Shown here: positions 1-5,431 of the stretch, in pieces
Layout of the letters: the number at the start of each line of letters is the position of its first letter
How positions within the stretch are numbered: the first letter of the stretch is position 1
Source: Sphingomonadales bacterium
Lineage (GTDB): Bacteria > Pseudomonadota > Alphaproteobacteria > Sphingomonadales > Sphingomonadaceae
Assembly: GCA_013298745.1 (NCBI GenBank)
Contig: JAAFIT010000191.1
Coordinates: 1 to 5,506, forward strand
Direction: 5' to 3'
Length of the DNA stretch: 5,506 nucleotides
Notes under the pieces: model-generated
Databases searched by the model: none
The model's input: the letters and a program-made list of their open reading frames with translations, nothing else
What the model was told of the DNA's origin: nothing
Position numbers and translations under genes: made by a program

Positions 1-591
1 TTCCGGCCAGCCGGCGAGATCGAGCGCGGCGCGCGTCGGCAGGAAATCGAAACAGGCCTGCGCCATGGCGGTGCGGCCTTCGCGCGCCAGCCGTTCGGCG
101 AGCACGGCATGGGCGCGGTGCAGGAACCGCACATCCGATGCCGCATAATCTTTCTGGGCTTCGCTCAGCTCGGCAGCGCCCCAGTCCGACGATTGCTGTG
201 CCTTGGAGATATCGACGCCGATGGTTTCGCGCAGCACATCCTTGAGGCCATGGCGATCGGTGTAGGTGCGCACCAGTTTCGAGGCGATCTTGGTGCAGAA
301 CACCGGGCCGGCGACAACACCCAGATACTTTTCGATGACGGCGAGATCGAAGCGCGCGAAATGATAGAGCTTCAGCCGTGCCGGATCGGCGAGCACCGAT
401 TTCAGCACCGGCGCGTCGTATTGGCCCTTGGAAAACCGCACGAGATGTTCATCGCCATGGCCGTCGGCAAGTTGGACCAGGCACAGGCGGTCGCGATGCG
501 GATGAAGGCCCATCGTCTCGCTGTCGACGGCGATCGGGCCGGGGGCAAAGACGTCGCGCGGCAGATCGCCTTCGTGGAGGTAAATGGTCAT
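1..591 (-). CDS. rnd: Short-form ribonuclease D (DEDDy 3'-5' exonuclease), C-terminus cut by the window edge
   Basis: My own reverse-strand translation gives 197 codons starting MTIYLHEGDLPRD with no stop before base 1, so the last few residues lie outside the window. The DEDD exonuclease motifs are in order: Exo I with D23 and E25 (VDSET), Exo II with D82 (FARFDLA), and Exo III as YAASD with Y149 and D153. This is the DEDDy subclass that binds two metal ions. Family members trim 3' ends of tRNA precursors and other structured RNAs in the cytoplasm. E. coli RNase D is about 375 aa with HRDC domains; here the end is being reached at about 200 aa, so this is the HRDC-less alphaproteobacterial form. 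ATG at 591-589 is the only plausible start: the frame upstream has no ATG, GTG or TTG before the radC stop codon. There is no clear Shine-Dalgarno directly upstream. It lies 42 bp after radC on the same strand and may be co-transcribed. Family assignment is firm; the exact substrate is inferred. Confidence 0.93.
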   Translation of the reverse strand, partial: MTIYLHEGDLPRDVFAPGPIAVDSETMGLHPHRDRLCLVQLADGHGDEHLVRFSKGQYDAPVLKSVLADPARLKLYHFARFDLAVIEKYLGVVAGPVFCTKIASKLVRTYTDRHGLKDVLRETIGVDISKAQQSSDWGAAELSEAQKDYAASDVRFLHRAHAVLAERLAREGRTAMAQACFDFLPTRAALDLAGWPE

Positions 592-633
592 CGCGGCGGC
601 GTAGCAGCAGCACGCTCCGCTGTCACCTTTCGC

Positions 634-1317
634 CTAGATCAGCCCCTGCGCCTTCATGCTGATATGGCCGCCGCGGCCGATGATGACATGGTCGTGCACC
701 GCGAGCCCCAGATGCCGGCCGGCCTCGATGACGGCCTTGGTCATGACGATATCGTCGCGCGATGGCTGCGGATCGCCCGACGGGTGATTGTGGACGAGCA
801 CCACCGCCGAGGCGCCGAGTTCGAGCGCGCGCTTGACGATCTCGCGCGGGTAGACCGGCGCCTGGTTGACAGTGCCCTCTCCCATCGTCTCGTCGCGGAT
901 CATGACGTTGCGATTGTTGAGGAAGATGACGCGGAATTCTTCGGTCACGCGGTGCGCCATCGCGGCGTGAAGATAGTCGGTCAGCGCCTGCCAACCCGAC
1001 AGCACCGGGCGGTCGAGTGCGGCGGTCCTGAGCGAGCGCAGCGACACGGCTTCAACGAACTTCAGCGCGGCAATCGCGCCATCGCCCAGCCCGTCGACGC
1101 GCTTCAATTCCAGCGGTGTCGCCGCGAGCAGCACCGGCAGGCTGCCGAATTCGGCGAGCAACTGCTTGGCCAGCGGTTTGGTATCGCGCCGCGGAATGGC
1201 CAGCCCGAGCAGATATTCGAGCAGTTCGTAATCGTGAAAACCATCGCCGCCGCCAGCGAGCAACCGCGCCCGCAGGCGTTCGCGATGACCAGAGCTGGAA
1301 GGTTCGTCCGTCACCAT
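634..1317 (-). CDS. radC: RadC family JAMM/MPN-domain protein (UPF0758)
   Basis: The product is 227 aa, usual for the family. An N-terminal helical region is followed by a helix-hairpin-helix-like segment near residues 69-86 (RVDGLGDGAIAALKF). The JAMM (MPN+) domain then occupies about 105-227. The metal-binding signature is visible: a glutamate at 126/127 (TEEFRVIFLNNRN), then H176-x-H178 in HNHPSGDPQPS, with D189 ten residues after H178. RadC was named for a supposed DNA-repair role, but that assignment was later withdrawn for E. coli and the cellular function remains unknown. The intact JAMM residues are compatible with a metalloprotease-type or other zinc-dependent hydrolase. ATG at 1317 is used because no ATG, GTG or TTG occurs in frame for about 90 bp upstream; no strong Shine-Dalgarno is visible. 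The stop is TAG at 636-634. The RNase D gene follows after 42 bp and map is the next minus-strand gene upstream. Confidence 0.95.
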   Translation of the reverse strand: MVTDEPSSSGHRERLRARLLAGGGDGFHDYELLEYLLGLAIPRRDTKPLAKQLLAEFGSLPVLLAATPLELKRVDGLGDGAIAALKFVEAVSLRSLRTAALDRPVLSGWQALTDYLHAAMAHRVTEEFRVIFLNNRNVMIRDETMGEGTVNQAPVYPREIVKRALELGASAVVLVHNHPSGDPQPSRDDIVMTKAVIEAGRHLGLAVHDHVIIGRGGHISMKAQGLI

Positions 1318-1344
1318 GGCAGTGTGCGGGGCGACGGACGCACA

Positions 1345-1362
1345 CGCAAGAGGGGCCTTGCG
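1345..1362. repeat. Small perfect inverted repeat upstream of radC
   Basis: CGCAAG (1345-1350) and CTTGCG (1357-1362) form a perfect 6-bp stem around a 6-base loop. It begins 27 bases upstream of the radC start, so it would lie in the radC leader if transcription starts further upstream. No T-run follows on either strand, so it is not a typical terminator. A stem this short can arise by chance. Confidence 0.3.
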
Positions 1363-1393
1363 CGGGATCCGCAGCCGACAATAGCGTCCTGAA

Positions 1394-1434
1394 CGTTGAC
1401 CAGGCTCGATCGCATCGTTACCCCGACGTCAACG
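1394..1434. promoter_or_regulatory. Face-to-face -35-like hexamers forming an inverted repeat between radC and the PEP-CTERM gene
   Basis: CGTTGAC (1394-1400) and GTCAACG (1428-1434) are perfect 7-bp inverted copies separated by 27 bp. Each contains a sigma-70-type -35 core: TTGACC on the plus strand at 1396-1401, aimed at the PEP-CTERM gene, and TTGACG on the minus strand at 1432-1427, aimed at radC. Both point inward, so the two promoters would overlap. At the expected 16-18 bp spacing neither has a good -10 hexamer, which is often poorly conserved in high-GC alphaproteobacteria. The pair could instead be an operator. This is a candidate from position and sequence only. Confidence 0.35.
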
Positions 1435-1473
1435 CGCTGTGCATGGGCAGCAAGCGACAGACCGGGGGGTCGA

Positions 1474-2055
1474 ATGAAGATCGGTTTCGCAATTGCAGCG
1501 GGCATGCTGCTGGCATCGACAGCGGCCGATGCCATTACCTATATCGGGCAAGCGTCAGGGCCCAATATCGATGTTTCGGGACCAGCCGGCACCGCCACCG
1601 TGAATTATGCGATCAGGACCGATGGCACGATCGGTGTGGTGAGCAATGCCAATATCGTCGATTTCAGTATTACGATCGATGTCAATGGCATTGGCGCGAC
1701 GACGTCCGGAATCGGGACGCTTACCAACTCTGGCGGTCTCCTGTCCGCGACGCCGACGCAACTGCTTTTCGATTACAAGGCATTTGCAGGAAGCTTCGAC
1801 CGGTTCGTGATCTTTGACGCTGCGAGCAACCAGGGACTCTGCTTCACCAATCTGGCGTCGCTCTGTGCCGGCTTCGGTCCGGTAATGGCGTGGTTCAACA
1901 ACAGCGGTCGCATAGCGGCGTTCCAATCGAAACCGCTCGGCTCGGCCGTCATCGGCACCGCGGTACCCGAACCGGCGAGCTGGGCGATGCTGATCGCCGG
2001 CTTCGGCCTTACCGGCTTGGCGTTCCGCCGTCGCCGGGTTGTTCAGACCGCGTAA
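1474..2055 (+). CDS. Secreted PEP-CTERM (PEPxxWA variant) sorting-domain protein, function unknown
   Basis: The product is 193 aa. It starts with a signal peptide: K2, a hydrophobic core at about 3-17, and a likely cleavage after A18-D19-A20. The mature part (21-160) is rich in G, T, S, A, N and I and looks beta-strand-like. It carries few charges and has two cysteines nine residues apart (GLCFTNLASLCAG). The C-terminus (165-188) is a complete sorting signal: the PEP motif at 165-167, then WAMLIAGFGLTGLAF as the membrane segment, then RRRR at 185-188. In characterised systems such signals are recognised by an exosortase, after export, for surface anchoring or release, often linked to exopolysaccharide; no exosortase gene is in this window. 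ATG 1474 was chosen because it gives the signal peptide and has a G-run (1464-1469) upstream; the in-frame TTG at 1396 would put 26 extra residues before it. The gene runs opposite to both neighbours and its end overlaps the end of map by 13 bp. I do not recognise the mature domain. Confidence 0.9.
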   Translation: MKIGFAIAAGMLLASTAADAITYIGQASGPNIDVSGPAGTATVNYAIRTDGTIGVVSNANIVDFSITIDVNGIGATTSGIGTLTNSGGLLSATPTQLLFDYKAFAGSFDRFVIFDAASNQGLCFTNLASLCAGFGPVMAWFNNSGRIAAFQSKPLGSAVIGTAVPEPASWAMLIAGFGLTGLAFRRRRVVQTA

Positions 2056-2873
2056 GGCGGCGCCGTCAGCCCCATCGGCGAGGCGGTGAAGATCTCGCAG
2101 CCGTCCTCGGTGATGCCGATCGAATGTTCGAACTGCGCCGACAGCGAGCGGTCGCGTGTCACTGCCGTCCAGCCATCGTCGAGCAGCTTCACATCGGGCT
2201 TGCCGAGGTTGATCATCGGCTCGATGGTGAAGAACATGCCGGGGCGGAGCAGCACGCCCTTGCCCGGCCGGCCAAGGTGGACGACGTTCGGCGCATCGTG
2301 AAACACCCGGCCAAGGCCGTGACCACAGAAATCGCGCACCACCGAAAACCGCTGCGCCTCAGCATGGCTCTGGATGGCGTGGCCGACATCGCCCAATGTG
2401 TTGCCGGGCTTGGCCATCGCGATGCCGCGCATCATGCATTCATAGGTGACATCGACGAGTTTTTTGGCCTTGAGCGGCACATCGCCGACGAGGAACATGC
2501 GGCTGGTGTCGCCGTGCCAGCCATCGACGACCACGGTCACATCGATGTTGACGATATCGCCGTCCTTCAGCTTTCGCGCCGACGGGATGCCGTGGCAGAC
2601 GACGTGATTGACGCTGATGCACAGGCTGTGACTGTAGCCGCGATAGAAGATCGTCGCCGAATGATGGCCGGCCGCGCGGACGAAATCATAGGTCATCCGA
2701 TCGAGATCGGCGGTCACCACATCCGGCACCACATGCGGCGTCAGCATGTCGAGCACCGAGGCGGCAAAGGCCCCGGCGCGGCGCATGCCTTCAAAGGCCT
2801 GCGGCGTGTGGAGGCGGATCGTCCCTTCGCCGGGATCGGAAACGGTGACGAAGTCCTGAGTGGTCGTGTTCAT
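2043..2873 (-). CDS. map: Type I methionine aminopeptidase
   Basis: This 276-aa cytosolic enzyme removes the initiator methionine from new proteins when the second residue is small. The pita-bread fold is complete and all five metal ligands are present: D111 (VNIDVT), D122 (HGDTS), H185 (CGHGLG), E218 (FTIEP) and E249 (QFEHS). The conserved active-site histidine is H94 in NHVVCHGIP. There is no N-terminal zinc-finger or SH3-binding extension, so this is the ordinary bacterial type Ia. ATG at 2873-2871 is the only reasonable start: the frame upstream contains no start codon across the intergenic region. A recognisable Shine-Dalgarno is missing, and a perfect hairpin ends one base before the ATG. 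The stop TGA (2045-2043) lies inside the last codons of the convergent PEP-CTERM gene. The next gene in the same direction is radC, with the PEP-CTERM gene lying between them on the other strand. Assignment is essentially certain; it is likely essential, as in other bacteria. Confidence 0.98.
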   Translation of the reverse strand: MNTTTQDFVTVSDPGEGTIRLHTPQAFEGMRRAGAFAASVLDMLTPHVVPDVVTADLDRMTYDFVRAAGHHSATIFYRGYSHSLCISVNHVVCHGIPSARKLKDGDIVNIDVTVVVDGWHGDTSRMFLVGDVPLKAKKLVDVTYECMMRGIAMAKPGNTLGDVGHAIQSHAEAQRFSVVRDFCGHGLGRVFHDAPNVVHLGRPGKGVLLRPGMFFTIEPMINLGKPDVKLLDDGWTAVTRDRSLSAQFEHSIGITEDGCEIFTASPMGLTAPPYAV

Positions 2874-2874
2874 G

Positions 2875-2892
2875 GGGCTTACAAATAAGCCC
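2875..2892. promoter_or_regulatory. Perfect hairpin abutting the map start codon
   Basis: GGGCTTA (2875-2881), CAAA (2882-2885), TAAGCCC (2886-2892) is a perfect 7-bp inverted repeat with a 4-base loop. Read on the minus strand, the RNA hairpin ends one nucleotide before the map AUG and covers positions where a Shine-Dalgarno would sit. It could reduce or regulate map translation, or at DNA level be an operator in the map/cinA divergent region. No T-run follows on either strand, so a terminator is unlikely. The structure is seen in the sequence; its function is inferred. Confidence 0.5.
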
Positions 2893-2907
2893 GCGGCGCG
2901 CGCCTGT

Positions 2908-2940
2908 CCATGTGGCGCCCATGTTGCGTCCCGATTGCGT
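2908..2940. repeat. Three imperfect 11-bp tandem repeats in the map/cinA divergent intergenic region
   Basis: Three contiguous 11-bp units are visible: CCATGTGGCGC (2908-2918), CCATGTTGCGT (2919-2929) and CCCGATTGCGT (2930-2940). Units 1 and 2 share 9 of 11 bases; units 2 and 3 share 8 of 11, including TTGCGT. The period is close to one helical turn, so the copies would face the same side of DNA. The array lies 35-67 bp upstream of map and 49-81 bp upstream of the cinA-like gene, where promoter and regulator sites are expected. Protein binding is only inferred. Confidence 0.4.
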
Positions 2941-2988
2941 CGTTGCCGCCCCTTTCCGCTTTGCCCTGGCTTCTGCTAACGACATGGC

Positions 2989-3747
2989 ATGACAACCGCC
3001 ACATCCCGCATCTTCACCGCCGCGCTGCTGATCATCGGCGACGAGATCCTGTCGGGACGCACCCAGGATGCCAATCTCGCCTATCTCGCCAAATGGCTGG
3101 GCGTGCAGGGTATCAGGCTGAAGGAAGTGCGCGTCGTCGCCGACGACATGGCCGCCATCGGCGATGCGGTGAATGCGCTGCGGGTGCAGCACGATTATCT
3201 GTTCACCACCGGCGGCATCGGCCCGACGCACGACGATATCACCGTCGATGCGATTGCCGCAGCGCTTGGCGTGCCGGTGATCATCCACCCCGATGCCCGC
3301 GCCATTCTGGCCGGCTATTATGGTGACAAGCTGACCGACGCTCGGTTGCGCATGGCGCGCACCCCGGACGGCGCCAGCCTGATCGAGAACCCGCGCACCA
3401 AGGCGCCGGGCATTCGGGTCGAGAACATCTTCATCATGGCCGGTGTGCCCGCGATTACCCAGGGGATGCTGGCAGCGCTCGATGGCCAGCTGCCGGGCGG
3501 CGCGCCGGTGCTGTCACGCACCGTGGCGGCCTGGACGCAGGAATCGACCGTCGCCACCACATTGGGTGCCGTTGAAAAGGCGCATGACGGCGTGCAGATC
3601 GGCAGCTACCCGTTCTGGCGCGAAGGCCGGACCGGCGCCAATTTCGTTATCCGCGCCACCGATGTCGCCCTGCTGGAAACCGTCGCGATGGCGCTGATGG
3701 CGGCATTGCGCGATATCGGCATCGATCCGATCGATGGCGAACTGTGA
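2989..3747 (+). CDS. CinA N-terminal/MoaB-like (molybdopterin-binding fold) protein, standalone
   Basis: The 252-aa product matches the COG1058 CinA-type domain. G17-D18-E19-I-L-S-G followed by R24-T-Q-D-A-N is the N-terminal signature. TTGGIGPTHDDIT at 73-85 is the glycine-rich loop and acidic pair of the MoaB/MogA fold, and IMAGVP at 149-154 is also family-like. Full-length CinA is about 400 aa and carries a C-terminal PncC nicotinamide-nucleotide amidase domain; here the protein stops at 252 aa and that domain is absent. In two-domain CinA the N-terminal part is linked to ADP-ribose or NMN metabolism, and the name refers to competence- or damage-inducible expression. The function of short homologues is not settled, and true molybdopterin binding is unproven. 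ATG 2989 has no Shine-Dalgarno upstream. TAAC at 2977-2980 lies 8 bases before it, which could reflect a leaderless transcript (weak). It is divergent from map and 70 bp upstream of the LapA-domain gene. Confidence 0.88.
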   Translation: MTTATSRIFTAALLIIGDEILSGRTQDANLAYLAKWLGVQGIRLKEVRVVADDMAAIGDAVNALRVQHDYLFTTGGIGPTHDDITVDAIAAALGVPVIIHPDARAILAGYYGDKLTDARLRMARTPDGASLIENPRTKAPGIRVENIFIMAGVPAITQGMLAALDGQLPGGAPVLSRTVAAWTQESTVATTLGAVEKAHDGVQIGSYPFWREGRTGANFVIRATDVALLETVAMALMAALRDIGIDPIDGEL

Positions 3748-3807
3748 CGGCGGGCTGTGGCGCTTGCCCGGACGGCTGTGTTAGCATCTCCGCCCGGTAC
3801 GATCTTT

Positions 3808-3815
3808 GGGAGAGG
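3808..3815 (+). promoter_or_regulatory. Strong Shine-Dalgarno deciding the start of the LapA-domain gene
   Basis: GGGAGAGG ends two bases before ATG 3818-3820, with its GGGAG core about 5 bases upstream. It is the clearest ribosome-binding site in the window and supports ATG 3818 over the in-frame TTG at 3806, which would place the start upstream of this site. Confidence 0.7.
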
Positions 3816-3817
3816 CA

Positions 3818-4117
3818 ATGACGATCCTGCGTTGGGTCCTGGTGACGGCGCTTGCCGTGGCGTTCCTGCTGCTGGCGGTCGCGAATTGGACTCCGGTGCC
3901 CTTCCGCTTGCCCGATGGCAGCATGGTCAACATCCGCCTGCCGCTGCTGCTGGCGCTGGCCTTTGTGGCCGGCTGGCTGCCGACCTGGCTGATCCATGTC
4001 GGCACCAAGGCGACGCTCAATCGCAAGCTCGCCAAGGCCGGGCTCGCCGAGCCGACGCGTGCCTCGATGATGCCATCGCAGGCGCAGCCGACCATCGTGC
4101 CGCCCGCCGGAGCCTGA
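3818..4117 (+). CDS. LapA-domain (DUF1049) small two-TM inner-membrane protein
   Basis: The product is 99 aa. A first membrane segment spans about residues 4-22 (WVLVTALAVAFLLLAVAN). A short polar loop carries NWTPVPFRLPDGS, resembling the N-x-x-PV-x-F loop of LapA/YciS-type proteins. A second membrane segment spans about 41-61 (LPLLLALAFVAGWLPTWLI). The protein ends in a basic stretch (K64, R70, K71, K74) and a Pro/Ala/Gln-rich tail. This size and topology fit the LapA domain family. In E. coli LapA works with LapB in controlling lipopolysaccharide assembly through LpxC turnover; that role is not shown for this homologue. ATG 3818 is set by the strong GGGAGAGG site. It is the first gene of the plus-strand run, with only 4 bp to pyrF, whose GGAG site (4109-4112) lies within this gene's last codons. 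The gene is therefore probably co-transcribed with pyrF-trpF-trpB. Confidence 0.82.
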   Translation: MTILRWVLVTALAVAFLLLAVANWTPVPFRLPDGSMVNIRLPLLLALAFVAGWLPTWLIHVGTKATLNRKLAKAGLAEPTRASMMPSQAQPTIVPPAGA

Positions 4118-4121
4118 CGCC

Positions 4122-4799
4122 ATGACCAATCCGGTGTTCGTCGCGGTGGACACACCGACGCTCGATGGCGCCCGCGCGCTGCTCAGTGCGGTGGCGCCGC
4201 ATGTCGGCGGCGTGAAGCTCGGCCTCGAATTCTTCTGTGCGCAAGGACCGGCCGGCGTTGCCGCCATTGCCGCTCTCGGCCTGCCGGTGTTTCTCGATCT
4301 GAAGCTCCACGACATTCCCAATACCGTCGCCGGGGCGCTGCACAGCCTGGGGCCGCTCGCCCCGGCGATCGTCACCGTTCACGCCGGCGGCGGCCATGCC
4401 ATGCTGGCGGCGGCGCGCGCCGCAGCGCCGACGGCCACCAAGGTTGTCGCGGTGACGGTGCTGACCAGCCTTGATGATGACGATCTTGCCGCCATGGGTG
4501 TCGCCGGCACCAGCGGGGCGCAGGTGGCGCGGCTCGCCGGCGTCGTGCGCGGCGCCGGGCTCGATGGCGTCGTCGCCAGCCCGCACGAAACGGCAGCACT
4601 GCGCGCCGCCTGGCCCGAAGCGCTGCTCGTCATCCCCGGCGTCCGCCCCGAAGGCAGCGCGGTCGGCGATCAAAAGCGCGTCATGACGCCGCAAGCAGCC
4701 CTGGCGGCGGGTGCTTCGGTGCTCGTCATCGGCCGCCCGATCACGGCGGCGAGCGACCCGGCAGCGGCAGCAGCGGCGATCGCCCGCAGCCTCGCGTGA
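4122..4799 (+). CDS. pyrF: Orotidine 5'-phosphate decarboxylase
   Basis: This 225-aa TIM-barrel enzyme converts OMP to UMP, the last step of de novo pyrimidine synthesis, in the cytoplasm. The catalytic charged network is complete: K32 (GVKLGLEF), then D59-x-K61-x-x-D64 in LDLKLHDIPNTV. D10 at the first strand end contacts the ribose. The phosphate-binding elements follow: PGVRP at 172-176, D183-QKRVMTP, and G204-R205-PIT. The length is normal for group I bacterial PyrF. ATG 4122 is preceded by GGAG at 4109-4112 and comes 4 bp after the upstream stop. The stop TGA (4797-4799) is embedded in the GTG start of trpF, which suggests translational coupling. Codon use is very GC-rich, with a poly-alanine run close to the C-terminus (214-219). 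Assignment is secure. Confidence 0.97.
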   Translation: MTNPVFVAVDTPTLDGARALLSAVAPHVGGVKLGLEFFCAQGPAGVAAIAALGLPVFLDLKLHDIPNTVAGALHSLGPLAPAIVTVHAGGGHAMLAAARAAAPTATKVVAVTVLTSLDDDDLAAMGVAGTSGAQVARLAGVVRGAGLDGVVASPHETAALRAAWPEALLVIPGVRPEGSAVGDQKRVMTPQAALAAGASVLVIGRPITAASDPAAAAAAIARSLA

Positions 4800-5431
4800 C
4801 CGATATCAAATTCTGCGGGCTGTCGACGCCTGATACCGTCGATGCCGCCGTAGCGGCGGGTGGTGCCTATCTCGGTTTCGTGTTTTTTCCGCCCTCGCCG
4901 CGCCATATCAGCCCGGAAAAGGCTGCCGGCTTCACCGCCCGGGTGCCGACGCGCATCGGCAAGGTCGCGGTGCTCGTCGATGCCGATGACGCCCTGATCG
5001 ACGCGGTGATCGCCGCCGGAATCGACACGTTGCAGTTGCACGGCACCGAAACCGCTGAGCGCATTGCCGCCGTCAAGGCGCGCACCGGCAAGGCGGTGTG
5101 GCGCGCCGCCGGCGTCGCCACCAGCGCTGATGTGCGCGCGGCGATTGCCGGCGCCGGCCCGGCCGACCGGTTGCTCCTCGATGCCAAAGCGCCTAAGGGA
5201 GCGACCCTTCCGGGGGGCAATGGTCTGGCGTTTGACTGGCGGTTGCTCGATGGAATGCGTCTGCCGCTCGCATGGGGTTTGTCGGGCGGGCTGGATGCCG
5301 GCAATGTCGGGGCGGCTCTGGCCGTGTTGCGGCCCGATTTTGTCGATGTATCATCAGGTATCGAGGATCAACCGGGCGTGAAATCCATTGCCAAGATACA
5401 GGCCTTTGCCGCTGCGGTGGCCGCTGCATGA
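4796..5431 (+). CDS. trpF: Phosphoribosylanthranilate isomerase
   Basis: The 211-aa TIM-barrel enzyme performs the Amadori rearrangement of N-(5-phosphoribosyl)anthranilate to CdRP, the third step of tryptophan synthesis from chorismate. The general base is C7 in IKFCGL and the general acid is D129 in LLLDAKAPKG. Other family blocks are GFVFFPPSPRHIS (27-39), LQLHGTE (79-85), the glycine-rich loop LPGGNGLAFDW (138-148), and the phosphate-binding LSGGL (162-166) and VDVSSGIEDQPGVKS (183-197). The start is GTG at 4796, overlapping the pyrF stop as GTGA. No good Shine-Dalgarno precedes it, so initiation likely depends on ribosomes finishing pyrF. The stop TGA (5429-5431) overlaps the trpB ATG as ATGA. 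No ATG alternative near the N-terminus preserves the C7 strand, so GTG is firm. Confidence 0.97.
   Translation: MTDIKFCGLSTPDTVDAAVAAGGAYLGFVFFPPSPRHISPEKAAGFTARVPTRIGKVAVLVDADDALIDAVIAAGIDTLQLHGTETAERIAAVKARTGKAVWRAAGVATSADVRAAIAGAGPADRLLLDAKAPKGATLPGGNGLAFDWRLLDGMRLPLAWGLSGGLDAGNVGAALAVLRPDFVDVSSGIEDQPGVKSIAKIQAFAAAVAAA

Noticed and set aside
109..1392. Long plus-strand open frame (427 codons) across the RNase D and radC genes
   Set aside because: It is the antisense shadow of two genes with complete family motifs on the minus strand. Its translation is His/Arg/Asp-rich low-quality sequence with no recognisable domain, and it spans two unrelated genes.
1396..1473. In-frame TTG start extending the PEP-CTERM protein by 26 residues
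   Set aside because: It would bury the signal peptide behind a charged, non-hydrophobic extension, and the TTG is itself within the -35-like TTGACC. ATG 1474 has a G-rich site upstream.
2020..2075. GC-rich self-complementary patches (such as GGCGCC) at the convergent gene ends
   Set aside because: Short stems without a T-run on either strand; not convincing as an intrinsic terminator.
1890..2888. Long plus-strand open frame (332 codons) over map
   Set aside because: It is antisense to map, starts inside the PEP-CTERM gene and has composition typical of GC-rich shadow frames; map has all catalytic residues.
3753..3780. Direct repeat GGCTGTG (3753-3759 and 3774-3780), 21 bp apart, upstream of the LapA-domain gene, with TTGCCC at 3764-3769
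   Set aside because: Two 7-mers in GC-rich sequence are weak evidence, and the TTGCCC has no -10 partner at 16-18 bp, so I do not call a promoter or operator.
3806..3817. In-frame TTG start four codons before the LapA-domain ATG
   Set aside because: The strong GGGAGAGG site lies between this TTG and ATG 3818, so it serves the ATG.
3647..4694. Minus-strand open frames opposite the cinA-like gene, the LapA-domain gene and pyrF
   Set aside because: They overlap each other and oppose well-identified plus-strand genes; no motifs or start signals support them.
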